From contig JBMOMJ010000066.1 in the NCBI GenBank assembly GCA_049324695.1, forward strand, positions 124,001-188,000: DNA of 64,000 nucleotides, in the 5' to 3' direction. The translations under genes were made by a program, and so were the position numbers. Shown piece by piece: positions 8,782-17,115 of the stretch; within the stretch, counting starts at the first letter, position 1; every line of letters begins with the position of its first letter. Source of the stretch: PMG-095 sp049324695. Its GTDB lineage: Bacteria > Myxococcota_A > Polyangia > Polyangiales > Polyangiaceae. Under the pieces are notes generated by a model, which saw nothing but the letters and a program-made list of their open reading frames with translations, searched no databases and had not been told where the DNA came from.

Positions 8782-9899
8782 GTGCGCTCTCGCACGCGCG
8801 GATCCAGCCAGGCATAGGCCAAATCGACGAGCAGATTGAACAAGGTGATCAACGCGAAGTAGACGATGGCCGTGCCGAGCACCACCGAGTAATCGCGGTT
8901 GATGGCGCCCTTCACGAACCACTGACCCATGCCGGGCACGTTGAAGAGAACCTCGACGACGAACGAGCCCGTCATCACCGCTGCACCCGCGGGACCCAGA
9001 TACGAAACCACGGGCAAGATGGCGCCCTTCAACGCGTGTCGACCGATGACGCGCGACTCGGGCATGCCCTTGGCGCGTGCTGCGCGCACGTAGTCCTGTT
9101 GCATTACCTCCAACATGCCGCTGCGCGCGAGCCGCGCGATGACGGCGGCGGTGGGCAGCGCGAGCGTCACGGCGGGGAGCAACAAGTGCTGATACGAGCC
9201 CCAGCCTGCCACCGGAAACCAGCCGAGGCGTAGGGCGAAGACGATGCAGAGCAGCGTGCCAATTACGAAATTGGGTAACGACACGCCGAGCAACGACACC
9301 CCCATGCTGACGTGATCCCAGAGTGCATTCGGCTTGAGGCCGGCGCGAAAACCCAGCGCGAGGCCGAGCGCCAGCGCGAGCAGCAGCGCTAGCAAACCGA
9401 GTGAGAAGCTGACGGGCAGAGCGGGCGCTAGCAGATCTTCTACGCTGCGACCTTGAACCTTGAGCGAGGGACCTAGTGTGCCGTCGATCAGCAAACGTCG
9501 CATGTAGACGAGGAAGAACTCCGAACCGCTGCGCGGCACGCCGTAACGCACGCGTAGCGCTTGCTCCACGGCGGGGCTCACTTGGCGTTCGCTGGCGAAC
9601 GGATTCCCGGGCGCCTCGAACATGAGTAAGGTGGTCGCGAAGACGAGCAGCAACAGCGCTGGCAAAAGAAAGGTCACGCGGCGCAGCACGAGCAGCGGCG
9701 CGAAGCGGTAGGCCAACGCGCTCGTTATGCATGCCAGCACCAGTGCCAGCGGCAGGCTCAGCGCGAATCGCAAGATGGCGAGCAGGAGCAAACCCGAGAA
9801 CAACGCGCCGAGCGCGCGTGCGAGCCAGGCGGGTACGAACGTGACGCCGACGAGGCAAGCCCCGCCGAGCAGCAGGCACAGCAGGTTAATGCCGGTCAT
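8778..9899 (-). CDS. oppB: Oligopeptide ABC transporter permease, OppB type, with N-terminal extension
   Basis: Inner-membrane permease of 373 residues; OppB proteins are usually about 300-330. The normal family start (RRVTFLLPALLLLVFATTLLM) appears only near residue 73. The first 70 residues are an added hydrophobic segment with two or three predicted helices (LLCLLLGGACLVGVTFVPAW, ILRFALSLPLALVLACITS). The EAA loop DYVRAARAKGMPESRVIGRH and the C-terminal YAWLDPRVR are standard. It overlaps the binding-protein gene by 14 bases, so a later in-frame start cannot be excluded. Confidence 0.9.
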   Translation of the reverse strand: MTGINLLCLLLGGACLVGVTFVPAWLARALGALFSGLLLLAILRFALSLPLALVLACITSALAYRFAPLLVLRRVTFLLPALLLLVFATTLLMFEAPGNPFASERQVSPAVEQALRVRYGVPRSGSEFFLVYMRRLLIDGTLGPSLKVQGRSVEDLLAPALPVSFSLGLLALLLALALGLALGFRAGLKPNALWDHVSMGVSLLGVSLPNFVIGTLLCIVFALRLGWFPVAGWGSYQHLLLPAVTLALPTAAVIARLARSGMLEVMQQDYVRAARAKGMPESRVIGRHALKGAILPVVSYLGPAGAAVMTGSFVVEVLFNVPGMGQWFVKGAINRDYSVVLGTAIVYFALITLFNLLVDLAYAWLDPRVRERT

Positions 9900-11901
9900 C
9901 GACGTACACGTCTCGCAAGGGGTGAATGTCGCGTGGGTTCGGGCGCACGCTGCCGTCGGGCGATTCGAGCCGAGTGTAGAAGCCCTTTACGCGCGGGCGC
10001 ACCAAGCCGCTAATCGTGTAGAAATAGAGCGGAATGATGGGCAAGCCGTCGTTGATGAGGTGCTCTTCTGCGGCTCGCAAGAGCTCGAGACGAACGCGCG
10101 CGGCTTCGGCCAGGCGTGCACGGGGTTCGCTGGTTTGCCGCACGCGTTCGAGAGCGCTGGTGACTGCTTCGGGGTGCGGAAGCGCCGAAAGTAGCGCCTC
10201 GGGTGCCGCGATGAAGTCGTCGATGTGAGCCGCCGCCGAGATCAAGCGATCGTAAAGCGGATCGCTCCAGCCGGTGTTGTTTTGTCCACCGTTGGTCACC
10301 CACATATCCATGAACGTATTCGGATCTTCGTAGTCGCCGACCCAGCCGGAGCGCGCCACTTCGTAGTTTTTGGAGTGAACGGCGTGCAGATACGCTTGCC
10401 ACTCCTGATTGTAGGCGGATACGTCGAGGTTGAGTGTGCGGCGGAGCTGATCGGCGAGCGCCTCTGCGACCTTTTTGTGTGCCTCCTGCGTGTTGTAGAG
10501 AATGCCGAATTTCGGAAAGCCGCGGCCGTCGGGAAAACCGGCTTCCGCCAGCAGGCGTTTGGCTTGCTCCACGTCGCGACGCAGGAGGCGCTCGGGTGGG
10601 TGATAGCCGCGCAGCCCGGGTGGCACCAACGAGTAAGCAGGAAGCTGCCCGAGTCCGAGCACCTGATCCGTGATCAGCTTGCGATCGACGGCGAGGTTCA
10701 GCGCCTTGCGCACGCGAACATCGGTGAACGGCTTCCGTTCGCAGTTGATGCGGTAGAAATAGAAAATTAGCGCCGGCGCACGGTAGAAATCCGCGCGCGT
10801 CTTCAAGTAATCGGAGAGATCGGTCGGATAGCTGTTGTTCGGCAACCAATCGATTGCGTTGCTGAGGTACAGGTTGAGCGACGCGGTCTGGTTCTCGACG
10901 GGTAAAGCGTCGATGGTGTTCAGGCGTACCTCGGCCTTACCCCAATAGGTGTTGCTCTTGACCAGCCGAATGTGATCGCCGACTTGCCACTCGGACATGC
11001 GAAACGGGCCGTTGGAAACGATCTTGTGCGGCAGGAACCAGTCGTTGGTGTTGCCTTTGGCTTCTGCGATCCAACGCGGCACGGGGTAGCAAGCATGAAA
11101 CGCGGTGAGCTCGAGGAAGTAAGGAGTAGGTGCCCGCAGCTCCACGATCAAGGTGTGATCGTCTTGCGCGAATACACCTCGGTCGATGCCGAAGTGACGT
11201 TCCGCTTCTTGGGCTTCTAGGCGTCGCCGCTTGGCTTCGCGCAGCAATGAGTCGCGTAGGCGATCGAGATCGCTGCGTTCGACGTCACTGGCAGCGCCGA
11301 GTCGCTCGGCGAGCCAAGTGTCGGGTGTGTCTTTGCAACGCGCGAAGAGCTGATTTTGCTCCACGAATTCGCGAAAGGCGCGCACCGGCACGCGTACGGG
11401 GTGCTTGGCAGCGAGCGCGTTCAGCCGCGGTGGCACCTCCTGCTCGAGAGCCTTGGCTTGCGCCGCGTAGGTGTTGAAGGCTTCGGCGCCGCTCAACAGG
11501 TGCAAAATGTAGGCGTACTCGGAACCTTGCTTGGGATCTTCCAAGCGGCGCCACGCATACGCGAAATCGTGCGCAGTCACGGCGTGCCCGTCGCTCCAAC
11601 GCGCGTTCTTGCGCATGTGGAACACGTAGCGACGACCGTCGGGCGAAACTTCGAAGCTTTCCGCGGCTCCCGGTACCGGCTCGAGGCTCTTGGCATCGAG
11701 CCGCATCAAGCCTTCGAATAGCGACATCGCCAGTCGGCTCTCGGGCTCGCCGGTCATCAGGGTGGGGTCGAGCGTCTTCGGTTCGGCGTTGTTGACGAAA
11801 CTGAAGTCTGCGCGCTTGCGTGCCGATGCCGAGAACGTGAGCCCTACCAGCAAGAGGCCGGCGAGCAACACCACCAGGGCAGCAACGGCGCTACGAAGCA
11901 T
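9886..11901 (-). CDS. oppA: Oligopeptide-binding protein, OppA type, oversized
   Basis: Extracytoplasmic substrate-binding protein (SBP_bac_5 family) of 671 residues against a usual 530-560. A hydrophobic N-terminal signal or anchor (AALVVLLAGLLLVGLTF) is followed by NAEPKTLDPTL and the family signature YVFHMRKNARWSDGHAVTAHDFAYAWRR region. About 110 extra residues, helical and charged (roughly 145-255), interrupt the domain before DHTLIVELRAPTPYF. Typical peptide-binding protein segments follow (NGPFRMSEWQVGDHIRLVKS, DVRVRKALNLAVDRKLI). It is central in the operon, between the second ATPase pair and the permeases. Confidence 0.92.
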   Translation of the reverse strand: MLRSAVAALVVLLAGLLLVGLTFSASARKRADFSFVNNAEPKTLDPTLMTGEPESRLAMSLFEGLMRLDAKSLEPVPGAAESFEVSPDGRRYVFHMRKNARWSDGHAVTAHDFAYAWRRLEDPKQGSEYAYILHLLSGAEAFNTYAAQAKALEQEVPPRLNALAAKHPVRVPVRAFREFVEQNQLFARCKDTPDTWLAERLGAASDVERSDLDRLRDSLLREAKRRRLEAQEAERHFGIDRGVFAQDDHTLIVELRAPTPYFLELTAFHACYPVPRWIAEAKGNTNDWFLPHKIVSNGPFRMSEWQVGDHIRLVKSNTYWGKAEVRLNTIDALPVENQTASLNLYLSNAIDWLPNNSYPTDLSDYLKTRADFYRAPALIFYFYRINCERKPFTDVRVRKALNLAVDRKLITDQVLGLGQLPAYSLVPPGLRGYHPPERLLRRDVEQAKRLLAEAGFPDGRGFPKFGILYNTQEAHKKVAEALADQLRRTLNLDVSAYNQEWQAYLHAVHSKNYEVARSGWVGDYEDPNTFMDMWVTNGGQNNTGWSDPLYDRLISAAAHIDDFIAAPEALLSALPHPEAVTSALERVRQTSEPRARLAEAARVRLELLRAAEEHLINDGLPIIPLYFYTISGLVRPRVKGFYTRLESPDGSVRPNPRDIHPLRDVYVDDRH

Positions 11902-12913
11902 CCGTGTACAGGTGACAATGAACGCGGTGTTCGGCTCGCTCGCCGCGCACGAGCGACGTGACGGGCACGACGCTGGCGCAAGGCTCGAAAACTTCCGGGC
12001 AGCGCGGATGGAAGCGGCAACCGGAAGGTGGATTGAGCGGCGACGGGATCTCTCCAGTCAGCAGCACGGGCGCCAGCGGTACGCTCGGATCGGGCAGCGG
12101 ATTCGCTGAAATCAGCGCGCGTGTATAAGGGTGTTTGGGCTCTTCGAAGAGAGCCTTGGTCTCGGACAGCTCGACCAGTTCGCCGAGGTACATGACCGCG
12201 ACGCGATCTGCCAAATGGCGCACTACATTCAAGCTGTGCGTGATGAACAGGTACGCGATACCGAGTTCTTGCTGCAGATCGCGGAGCAGGTTCAGAATTT
12301 GAGCTTGTATCGAAATGTCGAGCGCCGAGACTGCCTCGTCGCACACGATAAAGCTCGGTCCGACAGCGAGCGCGCGCGCGATGCCGATACGTTGGCGTTG
12401 CCCGCCGGAGAACTCATGCGGAAAGCGTGTGCGGTAGCTTGCCGGTAAGCCGACTCGCTCGAACAGCTCCGCCACCCGCCGATCGACGTCTTTGTTCGGC
12501 AGCAGCTTGTGCGCGCGGATCGGCTCGGCCACGGCTTCGCCCACGCTCATGCGCGGGTTCAGCGACGAATACGGATCTTGAAAAACGATCTGCATGCGGG
12601 TTCTGAGCTCACGCAGACGCGCTCGCGACGCTGTTTTCAGATCTTCACCGTCGAAGCTGAGCTCGTCCGCTTGTGCTTCGATCAGGCGCAAAATCGAACG
12701 GCCCACGGTGGTTTTGCCGCAGCCCGACTCGCCCACCAACCCCAGCGTCTCGCCGCGTCCGATGTCGAAGGACACACCATCGACGGCTTTGACTACGCCG
12801 GTGACTTTGCTGAACACGCCGCCGCGCACTGGGAAGTATTTGCGCAGGCCACGCACTCGCAAGAGCGGCGCGCTGGGATCGGCGGCGGGTGCTTTGGCGA
12901 CCGCTAAACTCAT
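11891..12913 (-). CDS. oppF: Oligopeptide/dipeptide ABC transporter ATPase, OppF type (second pair)
   Basis: Second OppF-type ATPase in the same operon. 340 residues from the start at 12913 (MSLAVAKAPAADP); an in-frame ATG at 12940 adds nine residues and would overlap oppD by 31 bases. Walker A GESGCGKTT, signature SGGQRQRIGIARAL, Walker B FIVCDEAVSALD, and the C-terminal CRFHPRCPEVFEPC motif. It has KYFPVRGGVFSKVTGVVKAV, the long N-terminal loop typical of OppF/DppF. It overlaps oppA by 11 bases. Confidence 0.92.
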   Translation of the reverse strand: MSLAVAKAPAADPSAPLLRVRGLRKYFPVRGGVFSKVTGVVKAVDGVSFDIGRGETLGLVGESGCGKTTVGRSILRLIEAQADELSFDGEDLKTASRARLRELRTRMQIVFQDPYSSLNPRMSVGEAVAEPIRAHKLLPNKDVDRRVAELFERVGLPASYRTRFPHEFSGGQRQRIGIARALAVGPSFIVCDEAVSALDISIQAQILNLLRDLQQELGIAYLFITHSLNVVRHLADRVAVMYLGELVELSETKALFEEPKHPYTRALISANPLPDPSVPLAPVLLTGEIPSPLNPPSGCRFHPRCPEVFEPCASVVPVTSLVRGERAEHRVHCHLYTDAS

Positions 12914-13878
12914 GTCGACTTCCCTTCCAGCAGCCAACACGCGGCTTCGTGCCCTTCTTTGGCAGGTATCAACGGCGGTTGGTCATGCGGGCAGTGCTCC
13001 ATCACGAACTTGCAGCGTGGTGAGAAGGCGCAACCCTTCGGCAAACGTGACGGTGCCGGCACGCGGCCGGGAATGGCTTCCAGGCGGGCGCCTTCGTTGC
13101 CGGGCTTCGGCAGCGCGGCCAACAAGGCTTGGGTGTACGGGTGTTGCGGGGCCGCAAACAGATCGCGCGTCGAAGCGTGCTCTACGATTTTGCCCGCGTA
13201 CATCACGTGCACGTTCTCCGCGAAATGCGCGACTACGCCGAGATCGTGCGTGATGAGCAGCACGGCCATTTTCAGCTCGGTTTGCAGATTCTTGAGCAGG
13301 GCCAGGATTTGCGCCTGGATCGTGACGTCGAGCGCTGTGGTGGGTTCGTCGGCAATGAGCAGCTTCGGTTGGCAAGCCAGCGCCATTGCGATCATGGCGC
13401 GTTGCTTCATGCCGCCCGAGAGCTCGTGCGGATACTGTTTGGAGCGTTGTTCGGGTGAAGGAATGCCAACGCGACCGAGGAGCTTCACGACTTCGGCATC
13501 GGCGGCGCGTCGATCCAGACCGCGATGCAATGTGAGCACCTCCGCAATTTGATTGCCGATGGCGAACACCGGGTTCAGCGAGCTCATGGGCTCCTGAAAC
13601 ACCATACCGATTTCGCGCCCGCGAACGCGGCGCAGCTCAGGCTCCGAAAGCGCGCTGAGGTTACGGCCATCGAACATCAGGAGCCGGCTTCGGATGTGGG
13701 CGCTGGCCGGCAGCAAACGCAAGAGCGCCATCGCACTGACCGACTTTCCGGAGCCGGATTCACCGACCAGCGCGGCGGCTTCGCCCTGGGCCAGGCGGAA
13801 GCTCGCACCGCGCACGGCTGGCACCGCACCTTGCTCGGATTCGAACGTTACGCTCAGTTCTTCGATATCGAGCAGCAC
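12910..13878 (-). CDS. oppD: Oligopeptide/dipeptide ABC transporter ATPase, OppD type (second pair)
   Basis: First gene of the seven-gene leftward transport operon. 322 residues with Walker A GESGSGKSVS, signature SGGMKQRAMIAMAL, Walker B LLIADEPTTALD and the C-terminal CAFSPRCKFVMEHC motif. Codon use is balanced, like the oppA/B/C genes and unlike the first ATPase pair, so this may be the original partner pair of the permeases. The divergent region 13879-14090 should hold its promoter. Confidence 0.92.
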   Translation of the reverse strand: MLLDIEELSVTFESEQGAVPAVRGASFRLAQGEAAALVGESGSGKSVSAMALLRLLPASAHIRSRLLMFDGRNLSALSEPELRRVRGREIGMVFQEPMSSLNPVFAIGNQIAEVLTLHRGLDRRAADAEVVKLLGRVGIPSPEQRSKQYPHELSGGMKQRAMIAMALACQPKLLIADEPTTALDVTIQAQILALLKNLQTELKMAVLLITHDLGVVAHFAENVHVMYAGKIVEHASTRDLFAAPQHPYTQALLAALPKPGNEGARLEAIPGRVPAPSRLPKGCAFSPRCKFVMEHCPHDQPPLIPAKEGHEAACWLLEGKST

Positions 13879-14090
13879 GACTTGGCTTCGCAGCTTAGAG
13901 CCCCTGTTCGCCGTGGGCTAGGGAGGGAACACGATTCGAACGCATGGTACGCTCACGGCAGCATGGTGGATAAATGTTGGAATATAAACAAAAATATCCT
14001 CTCGCGAAGATTGAGTCGGCAGCCGTCTTTGGATAGGCTCGCGCCGCCGCCCACTCGCTCGTATTAGCTCTGCGTGGGCGAGCAACGCGC
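13879..14090. promoter_or_regulatory. Divergent intergenic region with an AT-rich patch
   Basis: 212 bases separate the leftward opp operon from the rightward RDD gene. An AT-rich stretch at about 13968-14002 (ggataaatgttggaatataaac and onward) stands out against the GC-rich background and is the likeliest place for divergent promoters. No clear -35/-10 pair or -24/-12 element could be fixed by eye. Confidence 0.35.
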
Positions 14091-14711
14091 ATGACGATAT
14101 CGACCGGTCCGGAAGGCAGTGCGAGCGCGCGCGTGACGTGCGTGGAATGCGGGCAAAGCTTCGAGCCGCGTGAAACCATCCGCTACCAAGGCAACTACGT
14201 CTGCCGCGGTTGCAAGGACATCTATTTCGAGCGGGTGCACGCCAGCGAACCGAGCGCGCCCGTCGAGACCAAACCGAAGTACGCAACATTCGGCAGCCGT
14301 TTTGCGGCCAAGTTGGTCGATACGCTGATCTTGTACGTGCTGCAGCTACCGCTGACCGCGCTGTTGGCGCTGACCGTTCCCAAGGCGCAGCTTGCGGAGC
14401 TCGGAAAGTTTCCCATCGTGTGGTCGCCCGCTGTTGCAACGGTTTATGCGTTGAGTTTGGCGATCTCGGCGGCGTATCAGATTTACTTTACGGGTCGGCA
14501 CGGCGCGACGCCCGGCAAGATGGCATTGAAGATTCGCGTGGTGTGCGCCGATGGCAGCGCCCTGAATTATTCTCGAGCGGCGGGGCGTTACTTGGGCGAA
14601 CTCGTGAGTAGCCTGACCTGCTGGCTCGGCTACTTGTTGGCTGCTTTTGACCAGGAAGGGCGCGCTTTGCACGACCACATTGCGGCCACGCGCGTGGTGC
14701 AAAGCTCGTAG
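14091..14711 (+). CDS. RDD-family membrane protein with N-terminal zinc-ribbon-like motif
   Basis: 206 residues. The first 60 contain two CxxC pairs, CVECG and CRGCK, with the spacing of a small zinc ribbon. A linker follows, then an RDD domain (about 65-205) starting ATFGSRFAAKLVDTLIL, with the family Arg and Asp residues, and GKMALKIRVVCADG and LGYLLAAFDQEGRALHDHIA near the end. Three or four membrane helices are expected. RDD proteins are poorly understood; some act in ion transport. The next gene (14912) also carries a zinc-ribbon-like motif. Confidence 0.82.
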   Translation: MTISTGPEGSASARVTCVECGQSFEPRETIRYQGNYVCRGCKDIYFERVHASEPSAPVETKPKYATFGSRFAAKLVDTLILYVLQLPLTALLALTVPKAQLAELGKFPIVWSPAVATVYALSLAISAAYQIYFTGRHGATPGKMALKIRVVCADGSALNYSRAAGRYLGELVSSLTCWLGYLLAAFDQEGRALHDHIAATRVVQSS

Positions 14712-14911
14712 TCGCGGCGTTCGATTCCTCGAGGGAATTCCGCCTCGCTTCACTCTCGAGGTTTTCGGAAACCGCCACGCGTGGGCGTGCGACATGGTGC
14801 AAGCACCGTTCCCGAAATTTCTCAGCCGGCTCGACCGTCAACGGGGCTGTCTCGTGTTGAGCCGCGCATTGTGATCGACATCGGCGAGAGGGCGTGGGAC
14901 CTTCGTAGACG

Positions 14912-16210
14912 ATGCTGGACGCTGAGGCGAATCAGCTGCTCGCGCGCGCCGATCAGCTGGCGCAGGAAGGGCGGGGAGAAGACGCGGCGGGAGCGTTTGA
15001 GTCGGCCGCGGATCGGCTGCTCGCACAAGGTAATGCGCTAGGCGCCGCCGTCGCTTATCAGCGCGCGCTGCACCAGCTTGCGAACGAGTCTTTGCCGCGC
15101 GCTCAGAAGCTCCGCATTTCGGAGCGTTTGGCCAACACGCTGGTGGAGCTCGGTATGGCGAGTGGGCTCTCGCGCGAACGTCGCGTCGACTGTTTGTTTC
15201 GCGCTGCAGGGCGCTATTGGTCGAGCGCCGACTACGTTGCACGCGGTCATCGCGCGGTTTGCTTCGCCTGCGGTGAAATCAAGGCCGCTAGCTGGATGCG
15301 CTGCTCCGCGTGTCGCAAGGTGCCGCACTTCTCGGAGCAAGTAGGTTTGAGTTTGTTGGTCTCCGAGCGCGCCTGCCCAATCGAGCGCTTGCAGGAGGTC
15401 GCACGCCGAATTCGGACTGGGGAAGAGCCCGTTGCTCACGATGTGCAACGGTTGTTCGCGACCGCCCTGTATCAAAGTGCCGTCGAGAGCGAGGAGAGCA
15501 GCGGTCGACTTTTGCCCGGCACCGTCACGTGCGCGGAGCATCCGAATCAACGGGCGGCGGTGCTGCTCGAGGTGAGCACCAGCGCCGACTTCGTGAGTGA
15601 GAAGTCGGCTTTCACGGAGTTCGTGCAAACCGTGTGTGTGCGCTTGCTGGATGCGCCGGAACACAGCGTCGTCGACGAGCTCAGTTTGCACGAAGGGCGC
15701 AGCGTGCACGAGCTGAAGGGCGAGCTCGGGCGGCGCCTTGGCTCGAAGTTGCAATTCGAGCGCTGGCAGCGCGTGCAAGTGGAGCGAGGCGCGGTAGCCA
15801 GCGCCGTGGTGGGAGCCGGCGTTTCGGAAGCGGGCGAGAGGAGGCCTCATCACGTGCGATTGTGCGGAAATTTGGCTGCCGCCGTGGTTGCCCTGGCGAC
15901 CCCGGAGCTCGAAGTGACGCACCCGGCCGTGCGCGATTTGGCGTCGCAGCTCGCGTCGCAGCTGGTTCGGCCGCACGTTGGCGACGCAGAGTCGCAAGAT
16001 TGGATCGACTCTCAGCGCGACACACGCTTGGACTTCGCCGCCGAACGTTTTGCGTGTGATCCGTCGTTGAGCGTAGCGGAGGCGCTCTCGGTATTGAGCA
16101 CGGCGCTATCGAGTGAGGTGCGGCTCGAGAGCGTGGTTTGCTATTTGCGGCGTCGAGTGAGCGACGAAGATCCTTCCACCTTTCCGGGTGAAGCAGCGAT
16201 GCACGGCTAG
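14912..16210 (+). CDS. TPR / zinc-ribbon protein with an EF-Ts-like C-terminal half
   Basis: 432 residues in three parts. Residues 1-85 look like TPR-type helices (RADQLAQEGRGEDAAGAF, GAAVAYQRALHQLA). Residues 117-134 carry CFAC and CSAC, a zinc-ribbon-like pair. Residues about 203-415 resemble elongation factor Ts: VLLEVSTSADFVSEKSAF aligns with the EF-Ts core around TDFV (Asp226-Phe227 match the EF-Tu-contacting pair), LGRRLGSKLQFERW with the KIGENI.RR segment, and LSVAEALSVL through VVCYLRRRV with the end of EF-Ts. The N-terminal UBA-like helix domain of EF-Ts is not seen. The function is unknown; the EF-Ts relation is my reading and needs a profile search. Confidence 0.7.
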   Translation: MLDAEANQLLARADQLAQEGRGEDAAGAFESAADRLLAQGNALGAAVAYQRALHQLANESLPRAQKLRISERLANTLVELGMASGLSRERRVDCLFRAAGRYWSSADYVARGHRAVCFACGEIKAASWMRCSACRKVPHFSEQVGLSLLVSERACPIERLQEVARRIRTGEEPVAHDVQRLFATALYQSAVESEESSGRLLPGTVTCAEHPNQRAAVLLEVSTSADFVSEKSAFTEFVQTVCVRLLDAPEHSVVDELSLHEGRSVHELKGELGRRLGSKLQFERWQRVQVERGAVASAVVGAGVSEAGERRPHHVRLCGNLAAAVVALATPELEVTHPAVRDLASQLASQLVRPHVGDAESQDWIDSQRDTRLDFAAERFACDPSLSVAEALSVLSTALSSEVRLESVVCYLRRRVSDEDPSTFPGEAAMHG

Positions 16211-16228
16211 TGTTTGCCGCAGACAGGA

Positions 16229-17083
16229 CTAGTTGCTGATGGGCGCATGTTCCGCGCCGCTCGCTTCGCTGCTGTGGCCGCGCTCGAGGTGGCGCATGAG
16301 TGCGATTACGAGCGGACCCATCTTGGGATGATCCGGCATGACTTGTACGCGCACGCCGTACGCATGCAAGATGGCTTCACAGGTGGGACCCACCGCGGCG
16401 ACGACGACGTGCTCGTTCAATGCGCGCACCAACTTGTCCGCGAGCCCGGCTTGTGCGGCCACCTCGTAGAGATGCCGAAACTGAATCTGGCACGTGATGG
16501 CCAGCGCGTTCACGTCGCCCGCCAGCACGCGTTTGGTTACGTTGAGCAGTGGTGCCGCGTCGTCGGGCATCAGCCATCGATACAGCCAAATTTCCTCGAG
16601 CTTGGCCTGACGCGCCAACAACGTTTCTGCCAAAGTCTCGCTGCGTTCGCCGTAGTGAAGCAGAATCACGCGGCGACCCTTGAGCTCGATGCCGCTCAAC
16701 GCATCGATGATTTCTGCAGAAGTATAGGGATCGCGTGCGCTCAAAGTGGGCGGCACGCCGAAACCGCGCAGCGCAGCGGTGGGTTTGGGTCCACGACATA
16801 CGGTGGTGAGCCGGCGTAGAGCAGCGACTAGATCCGGCCGGCGACCAATCTGTTCGGCGGTTTCGAACAGTAGCGAAACCGCCACGCCCGTCATGAACAC
16901 CACCACCTCGTGACGATCTCCGGACAAATCGTCGATCAGCTTGTTCGCGAGTTCGGGCGTGAACTCGGGACACTCTTTGACTGCTGGCACGCAGATCGAA
17001 TCGCCACCGTGTTTTTCGACCAAGCGAGCCAGCTCGCGGCTCATGCGGGACTCGAGCAAGGCAATGACGGGACGTGCTGACAT
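16229..17083 (-). CDS. hemD: Uroporphyrinogen-III synthase (HemD-like)
   Basis: Cytoplasmic enzyme of haem and corrin synthesis that closes and inverts hydroxymethylbilane. 284 residues from the start at 17083 (MSARPVIALLESRM). It has the two-lobed HemD pattern: VVFMTGVAVSLLFETAE and VCRGPKPTAALRGFGV in the first half, RRVILLHYGERSETLAETL and VAAVGPTCEAILHAYGVRVQVMPDHPKMGPLV in the second. The in-frame extension upstream to 17365 overlaps the regulator gene and is Arg-rich, so it was rejected. It lies 32 bases after the sigma-54 regulator on the same strand. Family sequence conservation is low, so the exact activity is inferred. Confidence 0.85.
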   Translation of the reverse strand: MSARPVIALLESRMSRELARLVEKHGGDSICVPAVKECPEFTPELANKLIDDLSGDRHEVVVFMTGVAVSLLFETAEQIGRRPDLVAALRRLTTVCRGPKPTAALRGFGVPPTLSARDPYTSAEIIDALSGIELKGRRVILLHYGERSETLAETLLARQAKLEEIWLYRWLMPDDAAPLLNVTKRVLAGDVNALAITCQIQFRHLYEVAAQAGLADKLVRALNEHVVVAAVGPTCEAILHAYGVRVQVMPDHPKMGPLVIALMRHLERGHSSEASGAEHAPISN

Positions 17084-17115
17084 GGAAGTCGGCAACCTGG
17101 AGAGAGCGCCCGCGT

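Noticed and set aside
7912..9879. A 655-residue leftward reading covering both permeases
   Set aside because: Only its last 289 residues look like OppC; the rest is an Arg/His-rich shadow of the OppB gene in another frame.
14734..14765. Inverted cctcgag / ctcgagg pair as a terminator for the RDD gene
   Set aside because: The loop is about 19 bases and no T-run follows; too weak to call.
14712..14790. Possible tRNA fragment at gcgttcgattcctcgag
   Set aside because: It resembles a T-loop, but the stem does not pair and no acceptor or anticodon arm could be built.
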